From: Saprospiraceae bacterium
GTDB taxonomy: Bacteria > Bacteroidota > Bacteroidia > Chitinophagales > Saprospiraceae
DNA: 64,000 nt
Direction of reading: 5' to 3'
NCBI GenBank assembly: GCA_020630495.1
Contig: JAHDBH010000002.1
Coordinates: forward strand, 3,273-67,272
Shown here: positions 17,753 to 25,759 of the stretch, piece after piece
How positions within the stretch are numbered: the first letter of the stretch is position 1
Layout of the letters: each line of letters opens with the position of its first letter
Translations under genes and position numbers: made by a program
Notes under the pieces: generated by a model
Told to the model about the DNA's origin: nothing
What the model saw: only the letters and a program-made list of their open reading frames with translations
The model's database searches: none

Positions 17753-17760
17753 TATATTTG
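17753..17760 (+). promoter_or_regulatory. TAnnTTTG-type -7 box (TATATTTG) for susC
   Basis: An exact -7 consensus 26 bases before the susC ATG, in the divergent gap with the SusE/F-like gene. No convincing -33 element is seen at the usual distance. Confidence 0.4.
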
Positions 17761-17786
17761 ATCAAATTGTTACTAAATCTCCTCTG

Positions 17787-20726
17787 ATGCCAAACAAGCA
17801 ACTATTCTTGTCTCGACAGTTCTTGACGATATCGCTAGTCTTGATACTTACTAGTGGGGCTTTCGCCCAAATATCTGTCTCAGGAAAAATTACCGACGCT
17901 ACCACAGGCGAAGGCCTCATCTCTGCTAATATCACCGTGGAGGGCACTGATGATGGGACTTTCACGGATATCGAAGGTAACTATCAGCTCACCTGCGCTG
18001 CTGACGCTACTCTGCTGATCAGCTATGCGGGCTTTGAATCGCAGACCATCGTCGTAGATGGACGGACTACTATAGATGTGGCACTCACAGAAGGTAAATT
18101 ACTAGATGAAGTCGTGGTCATCGGCTATGGTGAAGTAAAAAAAGAAGATCTCACTGGCGCCATCCAGACTGTAGACTCCAAAGACTTTAATAAAGGTGTC
18201 GTCACCAGCGCTCAGCAGATGCTCGCAGGTAAAGTAGCGGGAGTATCCGTCACAGTAGGTGGAGATCCTGGTGCTGGTGCGACTATACGTATCAGGGGAG
18301 AATCCTCCATACGAGCGAGCAATGATCCGCTCTATGTGGTCGATGGTGTACCTTATGATTTTGGTGGTGTAGGAGGAAGCAGAAATCCGCTCAATGTCAT
18401 CAACCCTACTGATATCGCTACTATCACTGTACTTAAAGATGCTAGTGCCACGGCAATATACGGAAACCGCGCCTCGGGAGGTGTCATCCTCATCACTACC
18501 AAGACAGGACGCATAGGCACAGGCTGGAAAGTCAATTACTCTGGAAAGGCCTCTCTCAGCAACACCGTAGGTCGTGTAGATGTACTCGATGCGGATGAAT
18601 TCAGATCGCTGGTGACGGACAGATTTGGCGAAGAAAGTGATCAGTTTGCTCTGCTGGGCAATGCGAGCACAGATTGGCAAGATGAGATATATCAGCAGGC
18701 CTTTGGTATGGAGCATACGGTAGGTCTCAGCGGTGGTATAGGCAATGTACCTATACGCGCCTCTTTTGGTCTGTCTGATCTCGATGGAGTCTTGAGGACT
18801 GAGGAATTTAATCGCTATACAGCCAATATCAATATCAATCCCCGCTTACTTGATAATAAGCTTCAGCTCAACTTTGGCCTCAAGGCCTCGCGTGTAGAAA
18901 ATCTATTTGCTAATCGTGGTGCTATAGGTGCAGCTGCGAGTTTTGATCCTACGCAGCCTATCATTGATCCTCAGGGAAATGAATTTGGAAATTACTTCGC
19001 ATGGCTCAAGCCAAGTGATCGCTCTACCGTCGTAGGACTATCGGATGCTAATCCTATCGCTCTACTAGAGCAGTCTCGCGATGAGACCACAGTCAATCGA
19101 TTAGTGACAAGCTTCTCAGCGGATTACCGCATGCCCTTCTTGCCTGCTCTGAGAGCTAATATCAATGTAGCCTATGACTATAGCCAGGGTGAAGGGACCA
19201 ACTTTACTGATTCCATCGCAGCGCATTCTAATACAGGCTTTTTCAGTGAATTTAGCGGTGAGCGAAAAAACAGTCTGCTAGAATTTTATCTCAACTATAA
19301 GCAAGACATTAGCAGTAGGGCCAAGCTCGACCTGATGGCGGGCTATAGCTATCAGAGATTTGAAGAAGAAGGCAGAGCAAGAAGTGAAGAGCTGACTACA
19401 AAACTCGTGGTGGCTGACACCAGTGCGCAGGAGCTCGTCCTCATAGGTCTATTTGCCAGAGCTAATCTGGTGTGGAATGAGGATCTGATGCTTACAGCTT
19501 CTATCAGGCGAGATGGTACATCAAGATTTAGTCCAGACAATCGCTGGGGATTATTTCCCAGTGCTGCTATCGCTTATCGACTGGTGGATAATGACAAAGA
19601 CTATCTCAATAGACTCAAGGTGCGCGCAAGCTGGGGCATCACGGGCCAGGAGAATATAGGCCTGTACTACGCTTACCAAGGTCTCTACACTGAAAGCCAG
19701 GTCACTGCTCGATATCAATTTGGCGATCGATTCTTCTTCACACAGCGACCCAATGGCTACGACCAGTTTATCCGCTGGGAAGAGACCACTACTCTCAATG
19801 TCGGCATGGACTTTTCACTGGTCAAAGACCGTATCTCTGGAACACTTGATTTCTACAAGCGTGATACTCGCGATATCCTCAATGACATACCAGTATCAGC
19901 AGGCGCCAATCTCACTAATTTCCTCACTACCAATGTGGGTAATCTCACCAATCGCGGTGTAGAACTTGGTCTCTGGATCACGCCCGTGAAGAATGATAAA
20001 GTCACGTGGGAACTCTCTACCAATGCCGCTCTCAATAGTAACGAAGTGGTAAAGCTTACTGCTATCGACGATCCAGACTACATAGGTATCCTCACAGGAG
20101 GCATAGCAGGTGGTGTGGGATCCAATATCCAGATTCACAGCGTAGGATTCCCTCTGCGCTCCTTCTTTGTATTTGAGCAAGCATACGATGATGAGGGAAA
20201 TATCATCCCTGGAGAATATGTAGATAGAAATGGTGATGAGGTCATCAATGAAGCGGACAAGTATCGATTTGAAAATCCAGCGCCAGATGTAGTGCTTGGA
20301 CTTACGTCAAATCTCAATGTGGGAAATTTTGATTTCTCCTTTGCTGGACGAGCTAATCTGGGTAACTACGTCTATAATAATATCAAGACAGATGGTGGAT
20401 TCCTAGGACGAGTCAATCGTATCAGCGATGCTCTGAGTAATCTGCATCGCTCTGGCGTGGATAATCAGGTCGAGAATCAATCGCAAGTGACATTTAGCGA
20501 TCACTTTGTGGAGAAAGCTAGTTTCTTCCGCATGGACCACATTACCATGGGCTATAAATTTGAAGACGGTCTATTTGATTACCTACGTCTCTACGCTACC
20601 GTGCAGAATCCATTTATTATCACGCAGTATGATGGATTGGATCCGGAGGTATTTGGTGGTATTGATAATAATCTTTATCCGCGCTCAAGGATGTTTGTCC
20701 TCGGTGTGGATATCAACTTTAATTAA
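17787..20726 (+). CDS. susC: SusC/RagA-family TonB-dependent outer-membrane receptor
   Basis: 979 residues. After a signal peptide (LTSGAFAQ) comes a carboxypeptidase-regulatory-like N-terminal domain (SVSGKITDATTGEGLISANI). Then follow the linking motif LDEVVVIGYGEVKKEDLTGAI, typical of SusC/RagA proteins, the plug domain (IRIRGESSIRASNDPLYVVDGVP) and a long 22-strand-type beta-barrel ending in an aromatic-rich last strand (MFVLGVDINFN). It imports oligosaccharides, or other large nutrients, together with the SusD lipoprotein encoded 12 bases downstream. The substrate is not readable from SusC. The divergent SusE/F-like gene suggests an alpha-glucan. One GAAA hairpin lies antisense at the signal-peptide cleavage codons. 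Confidence 0.95.
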   Translation: MPNKQLFLSRQFLTISLVLILTSGAFAQISVSGKITDATTGEGLISANITVEGTDDGTFTDIEGNYQLTCAADATLLISYAGFESQTIVVDGRTTIDVALTEGKLLDEVVVIGYGEVKKEDLTGAIQTVDSKDFNKGVVTSAQQMLAGKVAGVSVTVGGDPGAGATIRIRGESSIRASNDPLYVVDGVPYDFGGVGGSRNPLNVINPTDIATITVLKDASATAIYGNRASGGVILITTKTGRIGTGWKVNYSGKASLSNTVGRVDVLDADEFRSLVTDRFGEESDQFALLGNASTDWQDEIYQQAFGMEHTVGLSGGIGNVPIRASFGLSDLDGVLRTEEFNRYTANININPRLLDNKLQLNFGLKASRVENLFANRGAIGAAASFDPTQPIIDPQGNEFGNYFAWLKPSDRSTVVGLSDANPIALLEQSRDETTVNRLVTSFSADYRMPFLPALRANINVAYDYSQGEGTNFTDSIAAHSNTGFFSEFSGERKNSLLEFYLNYKQDISSRAKLDLMAGYSYQRFEEEGRARSEELTTKLVVADTSAQELVLIGLFARANLVWNEDLMLTASIRRDGTSRFSPDNRWGLFPSAAIAYRLVDNDKDYLNRLKVRASWGITGQENIGLYYAYQGLYTESQVTARYQFGDRFFFTQRPNGYDQFIRWEETTTLNVGMDFSLVKDRISGTLDFYKRDTRDILNDIPVSAGANLTNFLTTNVGNLTNRGVELGLWITPVKNDKVTWELSTNAALNSNEVVKLTAIDDPDYIGILTGGIAGGVGSNIQIHSVGFPLRSFFVFEQAYDDEGNIIPGEYVDRNGDEVINEADKYRFENPAPDVVLGLTSNLNVGNFDFSFAGRANLGNYVYNNIKTDGGFLGRVNRISDALSNLHRSGVDNQVENQSQVTFSDHFVEKASFFRMDHITMGYKFEDGLFDYLRLYATVQNPFIITQYDGLDPEVFGGIDNNLYPRSRMFVLGVDINFN
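17857..17873 (-). repeat. TATTT-hairpin, copy F (GGGC-GAAA-GCCC)
   Basis: Read on the minus strand: TATTT, a perfect stem and a GAAA loop. It is antisense to susC, at the codons Gly-Ala-Phe-Ala-Gln of its signal peptide. Confidence 0.7.
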
Positions 20727-20738
20727 GCAAGAGATATC

Positions 20739-22949
20739 ATGAAATATAATTCAATGAAAACATCGACTTTCCTTATCAGCGTCTCCTTTGCAGCACTGCT
20801 TCTTTGTCTATCATCTTGCTTTGACGATCTAAATACTGTACCGCTGGATGATGAATTGACTACTGCTGATGCCGTATTTGAAAACGAGGAAGCTTACCTG
20901 GCTGTCCTCGCGAAGTGCTATGCTGGCTTGGCTGTCACAGGTCAATCAGGTCCTGCCGGAAATGGTGATATAGGCGGTATAGATGAAGGCTTCAGCTCCT
21001 ACCTGAGACTGTACTGGAAGATGCAAGAGCTTCCCACCGAGGAGGCAGTCATAGGCTGGAATGATCAGACCATCGCGGATTTTCATGAGCTAGACTGGAC
21101 AGCGAGTGACGGATTTATAGCAGCGATGTACTACCGCATCTTTTATCAGGTATCTGTGACCAATGAGCTTCTGCGTCAGACGACTCCCGAGCTCCTAGAC
21201 AGTCGCGGGGTATCAGCTGCCACGAGGGCTGAGATTCCGAGCTATCGTGCAGAAGCGAGATTTCTGAGAGCTCTGAGTTACTATCACGCCCTAGATCTGT
21301 TCAGGAATGTTCCCTTTGTGACGGAAGATGATGCTGTAGGAGCCTTCTTTCCAGAGCAGCGAGATGCAGATTTTATCTTCGACTTTATTGAGTCGGAGCT
21401 CCTAGATATCGAGGATGAGATAGCGGCTGTAGGCACCAGCGACTATGGTCGTGCAGATCAGGGTGCAGTCTGGACACTTCTTTCGCAGCTTTATCTCAAT
21501 GCAGAGACACACATAGGACAGGATCGATATGCTGATGCAGCGGCATATAGTGAACGAGTCATAGAGAGTGGCGCATACTCCTTGGAGCCTGCCTATAATC
21601 ATCTTTTCCTTGCTGATAATGACAGGTCACAAGAGATCATCTTCCCTATCACCTTTGATGGATTGAACACACGTACCTGGGGTGGTACCACATTTATCAT
21701 TCGTGCTAGTATAGGCGGTGTGCTAGATGCTGAGGAATTTGGAGTGGTGAATGGATGGGCAGGACTGCGTACTACGCCGCAGCTTGTCAACCAGTTTGAC
21801 CTAGAAAGTGCTGGCGGGATCGTATCAGATTTCAATCCAGGTGGGACAGCAGGATACAAGAAACTGTACGTACCAGGCGACTACAATGACTATCAATATG
21901 ATGATGTGAGTACGTCTATAAGTTCTGCAGCAGACGATGGAGTCTACGAGGGTATCAAGGTCTTTCCAGAGGACAATAGCACGTTTCTCATCACTCGCAT
22001 CCCAGCAAATGCTCTGGTCTTAGGTGATAATGAAGGTGACGGCATACTAGAGAGCAATGGCGGTGCCATCACTGTACCAGACGCAGGCATCTACTACCTC
22101 ACCGTGGATCTCAATGACAATAGCTATTCGCTCCAGCGGATCAGCTCTGTGGAACTAGAAGGATCATCAGTAGTAGGAGGCAATATTGAGCTCGTCTATC
22201 AAGAGGATCAAGACCTATGGTATACCGCGTATGACGGTCAGGCAGGTGATCTTTCTGTGCGCTTGCGAAGTGATGAGGGTGACATAGTGCTTGGCGACGC
22301 GGATACAGATAATATATTGACCCAGGGCTCCGCTCCTGCAAGTCTTGATGCAATAGGTCCGGCGGAGATATTCGTCAGATTAGGTCAGCGAGACTTTACC
22401 TATCGCTTAGGATCTACAAGCTTTGACCGGAGAGCGCTTTTCTCTACCGAAGGGCAGTCGCTCGAGATCGCCACGATCCCAGATTACAATCAAGGCTATG
22501 CCGTATCTAAGTTCAGAAATGTCACCAGTGACGGTAGTCCTGGAAGTAATATGGAGCATGCGGACACAGACTTTCCGCTCATGCGACTAGGTGAAGTGTA
22601 TCTTACTGCTGCTGAAGCTCTCCTCAGATCAGGTCAGGACAGGGCCAAAGCGACTGACTACTTCAATGCCGTACGTGAAAGGACGTATCAGGGACCTGGT
22701 GGAAATATCAGCCAAGACGAACTCAATCTTGATCTCCTCTTGGATGAGCGCGCTCGCGAGCTCTACTGGGAAGGCTACAGACGATCGGATCTCGTCCGAT
22801 ATGGTTTACTCACTAGCTCAGAGTATCTCTGGGCGTGGAAAGGTGGAGTCCCAGAGGGACGTGGTGCCTCAGAATTTAGACGAGTCTACCCTATCCCGTC
22901 AGCAGATATCAATGCCAATCCTAATCTAGAACAGAACGAAGGATACTAG
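20739..22949 (+). CDS. susD: SusD/RagB-family lipoprotein with a large internal insertion
   Basis: The surface glycan-binding partner of SusC. Lipobox LCLSSCF gives a lipid-anchored N-terminus. The SusD fold is seen in the TPR-rich N-terminal half (YRAEARFLRALSYYHALDLF) and in the C-terminal part (LRLGEVYLTAAEALLRSGQ, LLDERARELYWEGYRRSDLVRYG). At 736 residues it is about 150-200 longer than usual. The excess lies at about residues 370-560 and looks like two SusE/F-like beta modules (VPDAGIYYLTVDLNDNSYSL near 455). It may thus be a SusD with built-in extra starch-binding modules. It follows susC by 12 bases; a second ATG at codon 6 is possible. Confidence 0.93.
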   Translation: MKYNSMKTSTFLISVSFAALLLCLSSCFDDLNTVPLDDELTTADAVFENEEAYLAVLAKCYAGLAVTGQSGPAGNGDIGGIDEGFSSYLRLYWKMQELPTEEAVIGWNDQTIADFHELDWTASDGFIAAMYYRIFYQVSVTNELLRQTTPELLDSRGVSAATRAEIPSYRAEARFLRALSYYHALDLFRNVPFVTEDDAVGAFFPEQRDADFIFDFIESELLDIEDEIAAVGTSDYGRADQGAVWTLLSQLYLNAETHIGQDRYADAAAYSERVIESGAYSLEPAYNHLFLADNDRSQEIIFPITFDGLNTRTWGGTTFIIRASIGGVLDAEEFGVVNGWAGLRTTPQLVNQFDLESAGGIVSDFNPGGTAGYKKLYVPGDYNDYQYDDVSTSISSAADDGVYEGIKVFPEDNSTFLITRIPANALVLGDNEGDGILESNGGAITVPDAGIYYLTVDLNDNSYSLQRISSVELEGSSVVGGNIELVYQEDQDLWYTAYDGQAGDLSVRLRSDEGDIVLGDADTDNILTQGSAPASLDAIGPAEIFVRLGQRDFTYRLGSTSFDRRALFSTEGQSLEIATIPDYNQGYAVSKFRNVTSDGSPGSNMEHADTDFPLMRLGEVYLTAAEALLRSGQDRAKATDYFNAVRERTYQGPGGNISQDELNLDLLLDERARELYWEGYRRSDLVRYGLLTSSEYLWAWKGGVPEGRGASEFRRVYPIPSADINANPNLEQNEGY

Positions 22950-22975
22950 TCACGTCTTTGGTGGAAAAGGACTTA

Positions 22976-22983
22976 TATCTTTA
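22976..22983 (+). promoter_or_regulatory. Possible -7 box (TATCTTTA)
   Basis: A 7-of-8 match to TAnnTTTG, ending 4 bases before the ATG of the VOC protein gene. This is weak evidence for a near-leaderless transcript. Confidence 0.25.
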
Positions 22984-22987
22984 AGCT

Positions 22988-23383
22988 ATGCTCTCATATG
23001 CCTATACTATTCTATATGTCCAAGATGTAGAGCGATCGCTCGATTTCTTTGAGCAAGCCTTTGGTTTTCAAAGGAAATTTATCACTCCAGAAAAAGACTA
23101 TGCCGAGCTGGTCACAGGTGCCACTACTCTGGCCATGGCTTCTCTAGAGCTAGGTGCCTCCAATCTGAAAACAGGCTTCAGCGCCATAGGCCATCTGGAC
23201 AAGCCCGTAGGTATAGAGCTGGCCTTCGTCTCAGACGATCTAGATCAGGATTGGAAACGTGCCGTGGATGCTGGCGCTTTGGTCCTAGAGGATATCAGCA
23301 CCAAGCCTTGGGGACAGCGCGTGGGCTATCTCACAGAAGCTAATGGCTGTCTTATAGAGATGTGTACTCCGATGTCGAGCTGA
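22988..23383 (+). CDS. VOC-family (glyoxalase/dioxygenase-fold) protein
   Basis: 131 residues with the paired beta-alpha-beta-beta-beta units of the vicinal-oxygen-chelate superfamily. The first begins YTILYVQDVERSLDFFEQAFGF; the second begins ELAFVSDDLDQDWKRAVDAGA and ends in RVGYLTEANGCLIEMCTP. Members include glyoxalase I, bleomycin-binding proteins and extradiol dioxygenases. The final Glu (IEM) is in the usual metal-ligand position, but the His that starts many metal-binding members is replaced by Tyr, so an enzymatic role is uncertain. It stands alone between susD and a minus-strand gene. Substrate unknown. Confidence 0.85.
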   Translation: MLSYAYTILYVQDVERSLDFFEQAFGFQRKFITPEKDYAELVTGATTLAMASLELGASNLKTGFSAIGHLDKPVGIELAFVSDDLDQDWKRAVDAGALVLEDISTKPWGQRVGYLTEANGCLIEMCTPMSS

Positions 23384-23460
23384 ATCTGAGATTCACTTAT
23401 GACTGATAGAGGCGCTTGACTCCCGTGGCTATGAGAAGACTTATAATATGTCCTGTAGCA

Positions 23461-23694
23461 TCAGTCCATGTCTATATCTGACTCATGGAGATGCTTTTCC
23501 CTATGATCTGCTAGCCGGATAGCAGCCGAGGCAATCATTCCTACACCCATACCTATAAATAAGAAGGTGGGTACATTTCCTGTAGCAAATCCAAGAGCCA
23601 GGCCAAAAAACATACAGGCGACAAATGCCATACCGCCTATGGATGACATGGTCTTTTTGGAGCTATGATCTCGAGTATATCTGCGTGTGTTCAT
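23461..23694 (-). CDS. Small two-helix membrane protein
   Basis: 77 residues from the ATG at 23694. The basic N-terminus (MNTRRYTRDHSSKK) is followed by two hydrophobic segments, about residues 20-38 and 42-60, and a polar His/Asp-rich tail. It is probably a small inner-membrane protein with both ends on the cytoplasmic side by the positive-inside rule. No family recognised. It lies convergent to the VOC gene and upstream of acs on the same strand, 139 bases away, with hairpin copy G in between. Function unknown. Confidence 0.6.
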   Translation of the reverse strand: MNTRRYTRDHSSKKTMSSIGGMAFVACMFFGLALGFATGNVPTFLFIGMGVGMIASAAIRLADHREKHLHESDIDMD

Positions 23695-23801
23695 TGCTTT
23701 TTTGTGATTTGAGTTAATGATAATTGAGTTCTGAACAGTTGTGAAAAGATTAAATCATCCCTTCATTGCTATCAAGATGTACTCTTGCTTGTACATAGCA
23801 G

Positions 23802-23818
23802 CATTTGATCGACAGATC
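23802..23818 (+). repeat. CATTT-hairpin, copy G (GATC-GACA-GATC)
   Basis: CATTT followed by a perfect 4-bp stem and a GACA loop, 15 bases beyond the acs stop, in a non-coding gap. Confidence 0.7.
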
Positions 23819-23833
23819 GCTAGCTCGTATCGA

Positions 23834-25735
23834 CTATTGCATATCTTCCTTCTCCACTTGACGTATGATCAGATCTACACACTCTGGATTGAGTAATGTG
23901 GAGGTATCGCCGATCCCATCGCTTTCGCCGCATGCGATCTTGCGTAGGATACGGCGCATGATCTTTCCAGAGCGAGTCTTAGGTAGTGAGCTGACGATGT
24001 AGATGCGATCAGGCGTCGCTACAGGACCTATGATCTTGCGCACAGTGAGGCAGACGTCACTACTCAGATCTGGTCTGTCTATATCACAGATCACAAATGC
24101 ACATATGCCCTGGCCCTTGATATCGTGTGGGTATGCGACTACTGCAGACTCTATGACAGAGGATTGCTCATTGATGGCATTTTCTATTTCTGCTGTGCCT
24201 AGACGATGGCCAGATACATTGATGACGTCATCCACTCGCCCTATGACACGTATCCTACCATCGGCATCGCGGCGGGCACCGTCGCCTGTAAAGTATTTGC
24301 CTGAAAAGGCTGAAAAATACGTCTGTCTGCAGCGCTCATGATCTCCGTAGGTGGTCCTGATCATAGAGGGCCACGGATAGTCGATGCAGAGCAAACCCTC
24401 TTTCTCATTTTCCTCGATCAAGTCTCCCTCGGGTGATACAAGTACGGGTCTGATGCCTGGAAGCGGATATGCAGCGTAAGTCGGCTTAGTGTCAGTAATT
24501 CCTGGCAAGCTAGTAATCATGATACCACCTGTTTCTGTCTGCCACCATGTATCTACTATAGGGGCTCGGTGTCTGCCTATGTACTGATTGTACCAGTGCC
24601 ACGCTTCCTCATTGATGGGTTCGCCCACGGTGCCGATGACCTTGAGGGCGGAGAGATCGTACTGCTCAGGGAAGTGATGGCCATGCACCATGAGTGCACG
24701 GATGGCTGTGGGAGCAGTGTAGAACTGGGAGACGCGATGCTGCTCACATATCTGCCAAAATCGTCCAGCATCAGGATAAGTAGGAACTCCCTCATACATC
24801 ATGGTAGTCGCTCCAGCGAGTAGAGGACCATAAATGATATAGGTATGTCCTGTGATCCATCCTATATCAGCTGTACACCAGTAGATATCGCCTGGATCAT
24901 ACTGAAACACATTGGTAAAACTGTAGGCGGCGTAGACCATATATCCAGCCGTACTATGGACTACGCCCTTGGGCTTGCCGGTGCTACCAGACGTATACAG
25001 GATAAATAGCGGATCCTCACTCTCCATGACTGTCGCCTCACACGTCCGTGAAGCACGCTGCATCAGCTCTGACCATCTATGATCATGATCATGCCATGAT
25101 ATATCTCCACCTGTATGAGCGTGAACTATGACGTGCTGCACACTATCACAGGATAGCTCCATCGCGTCATCTACTACAGCTTTGATAGGAATGATCTTAG
25201 CTCCTCTACGACTATAGTCACTGCAGATGATCATGGATGCCTGCGCGTCATCTACTCGATCAGCGAGCGCCTGAGCAGAGAAACCAGCAAAGACTACGCT
25301 GTGTATGGCTCCTATGCGAGCACAGGCGAGTACAGCCACAGCTAGCTCAGGGACCATAGGCATGTACAGTACCACTCTATCCCCTTTTCCTATGCCCAGA
25401 TCAATCAGTGCAGAAGCACACGTACAGACTCGCTGGTGTAGCTCGGCGTAGCTGATGGAGACAGAATCCTCTCCAGGATCATTGGGCACCCAGAGGATAG
25501 CCGTCTGATCGGACTTATCCTTGAGATGTCTATCCAGACAGTTCTCACTGATATTGAGCTGAGCACCCTGATACCACTTTATACTCGGCTTTTCAAAGTT
25601 CCATTCTAGTGTGGTATGGTGTGGCTTTCGCCAAAAAAAATGCAGGGCCATATCTGACCAAAACCCTTCTGGATCAGATATACTCCGAGCGTACTGCTCC
25701 TGATAGTCTGCGGGCGTGCGCATGCGTAGCGGCAT
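23834..25735 (-). CDS. acs: Acetyl-CoA synthetase (AMP-forming)
   Basis: 633 residues; activates acetate with ATP to acetyl-AMP, then transfers it to CoA. The adenylate-forming core motif YTSGSTGKPKGVVHS lies near residue 245. The acetate-pocket and nucleotide motifs DTWWQTETGG and YFTGDGARRDADGRIRVIGR follow. The C-terminal catalytic lysine is Lys591 in TRSGKIMRR, the residue that is acetylated for control in other bacteria. Length and motif order fit Acs, rather than longer-chain acyl-CoA synthetases: the Trp of WWQTETGG is the acetate-size selector. It lies 24 bases downstream of the 793-residue adhesin-like gene on the same strand, though a functional link is unlikely. One GAAA hairpin lies in sense orientation near codon 37. 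Confidence 0.96.
   Translation of the reverse strand: MPLRMRTPADYQEQYARSISDPEGFWSDMALHFFWRKPHHTTLEWNFEKPSIKWYQGAQLNISENCLDRHLKDKSDQTAILWVPNDPGEDSVSISYAELHQRVCTCASALIDLGIGKGDRVVLYMPMVPELAVAVLACARIGAIHSVVFAGFSAQALADRVDDAQASMIICSDYSRRGAKIIPIKAVVDDAMELSCDSVQHVIVHAHTGGDISWHDHDHRWSELMQRASRTCEATVMESEDPLFILYTSGSTGKPKGVVHSTAGYMVYAAYSFTNVFQYDPGDIYWCTADIGWITGHTYIIYGPLLAGATTMMYEGVPTYPDAGRFWQICEQHRVSQFYTAPTAIRALMVHGHHFPEQYDLSALKVIGTVGEPINEEAWHWYNQYIGRHRAPIVDTWWQTETGGIMITSLPGITDTKPTYAAYPLPGIRPVLVSPEGDLIEENEKEGLLCIDYPWPSMIRTTYGDHERCRQTYFSAFSGKYFTGDGARRDADGRIRVIGRVDDVINVSGHRLGTAEIENAINEQSSVIESAVVAYPHDIKGQGICAFVICDIDRPDLSSDVCLTVRKIIGPVATPDRIYIVSSLPKTRSGKIMRRILRKIACGESDGIGDTSTLLNPECVDLIIRQVEKEDMQ
25622..25638 (-). 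repeat. T-tract hairpin, copy H (TGGC-GAAA-GCCA)
   Basis: On the minus strand a T-tract (preceded by CA) leads into a perfect 4-bp stem and GAAA loop, in sense orientation within acs. Confidence 0.65.
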
Positions 25736-25759
25736 GGAGGTATGTATTGAGATGGTGAG

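Noticed and set aside
17787-22949. Complete classical Sus operon (susC-D-E-F with susA)
   Set aside because: Only SusC and SusD are cotranscribed. The SusE/F-like protein is divergent and T9SS-type, and the amylase lies about 33 kb away.
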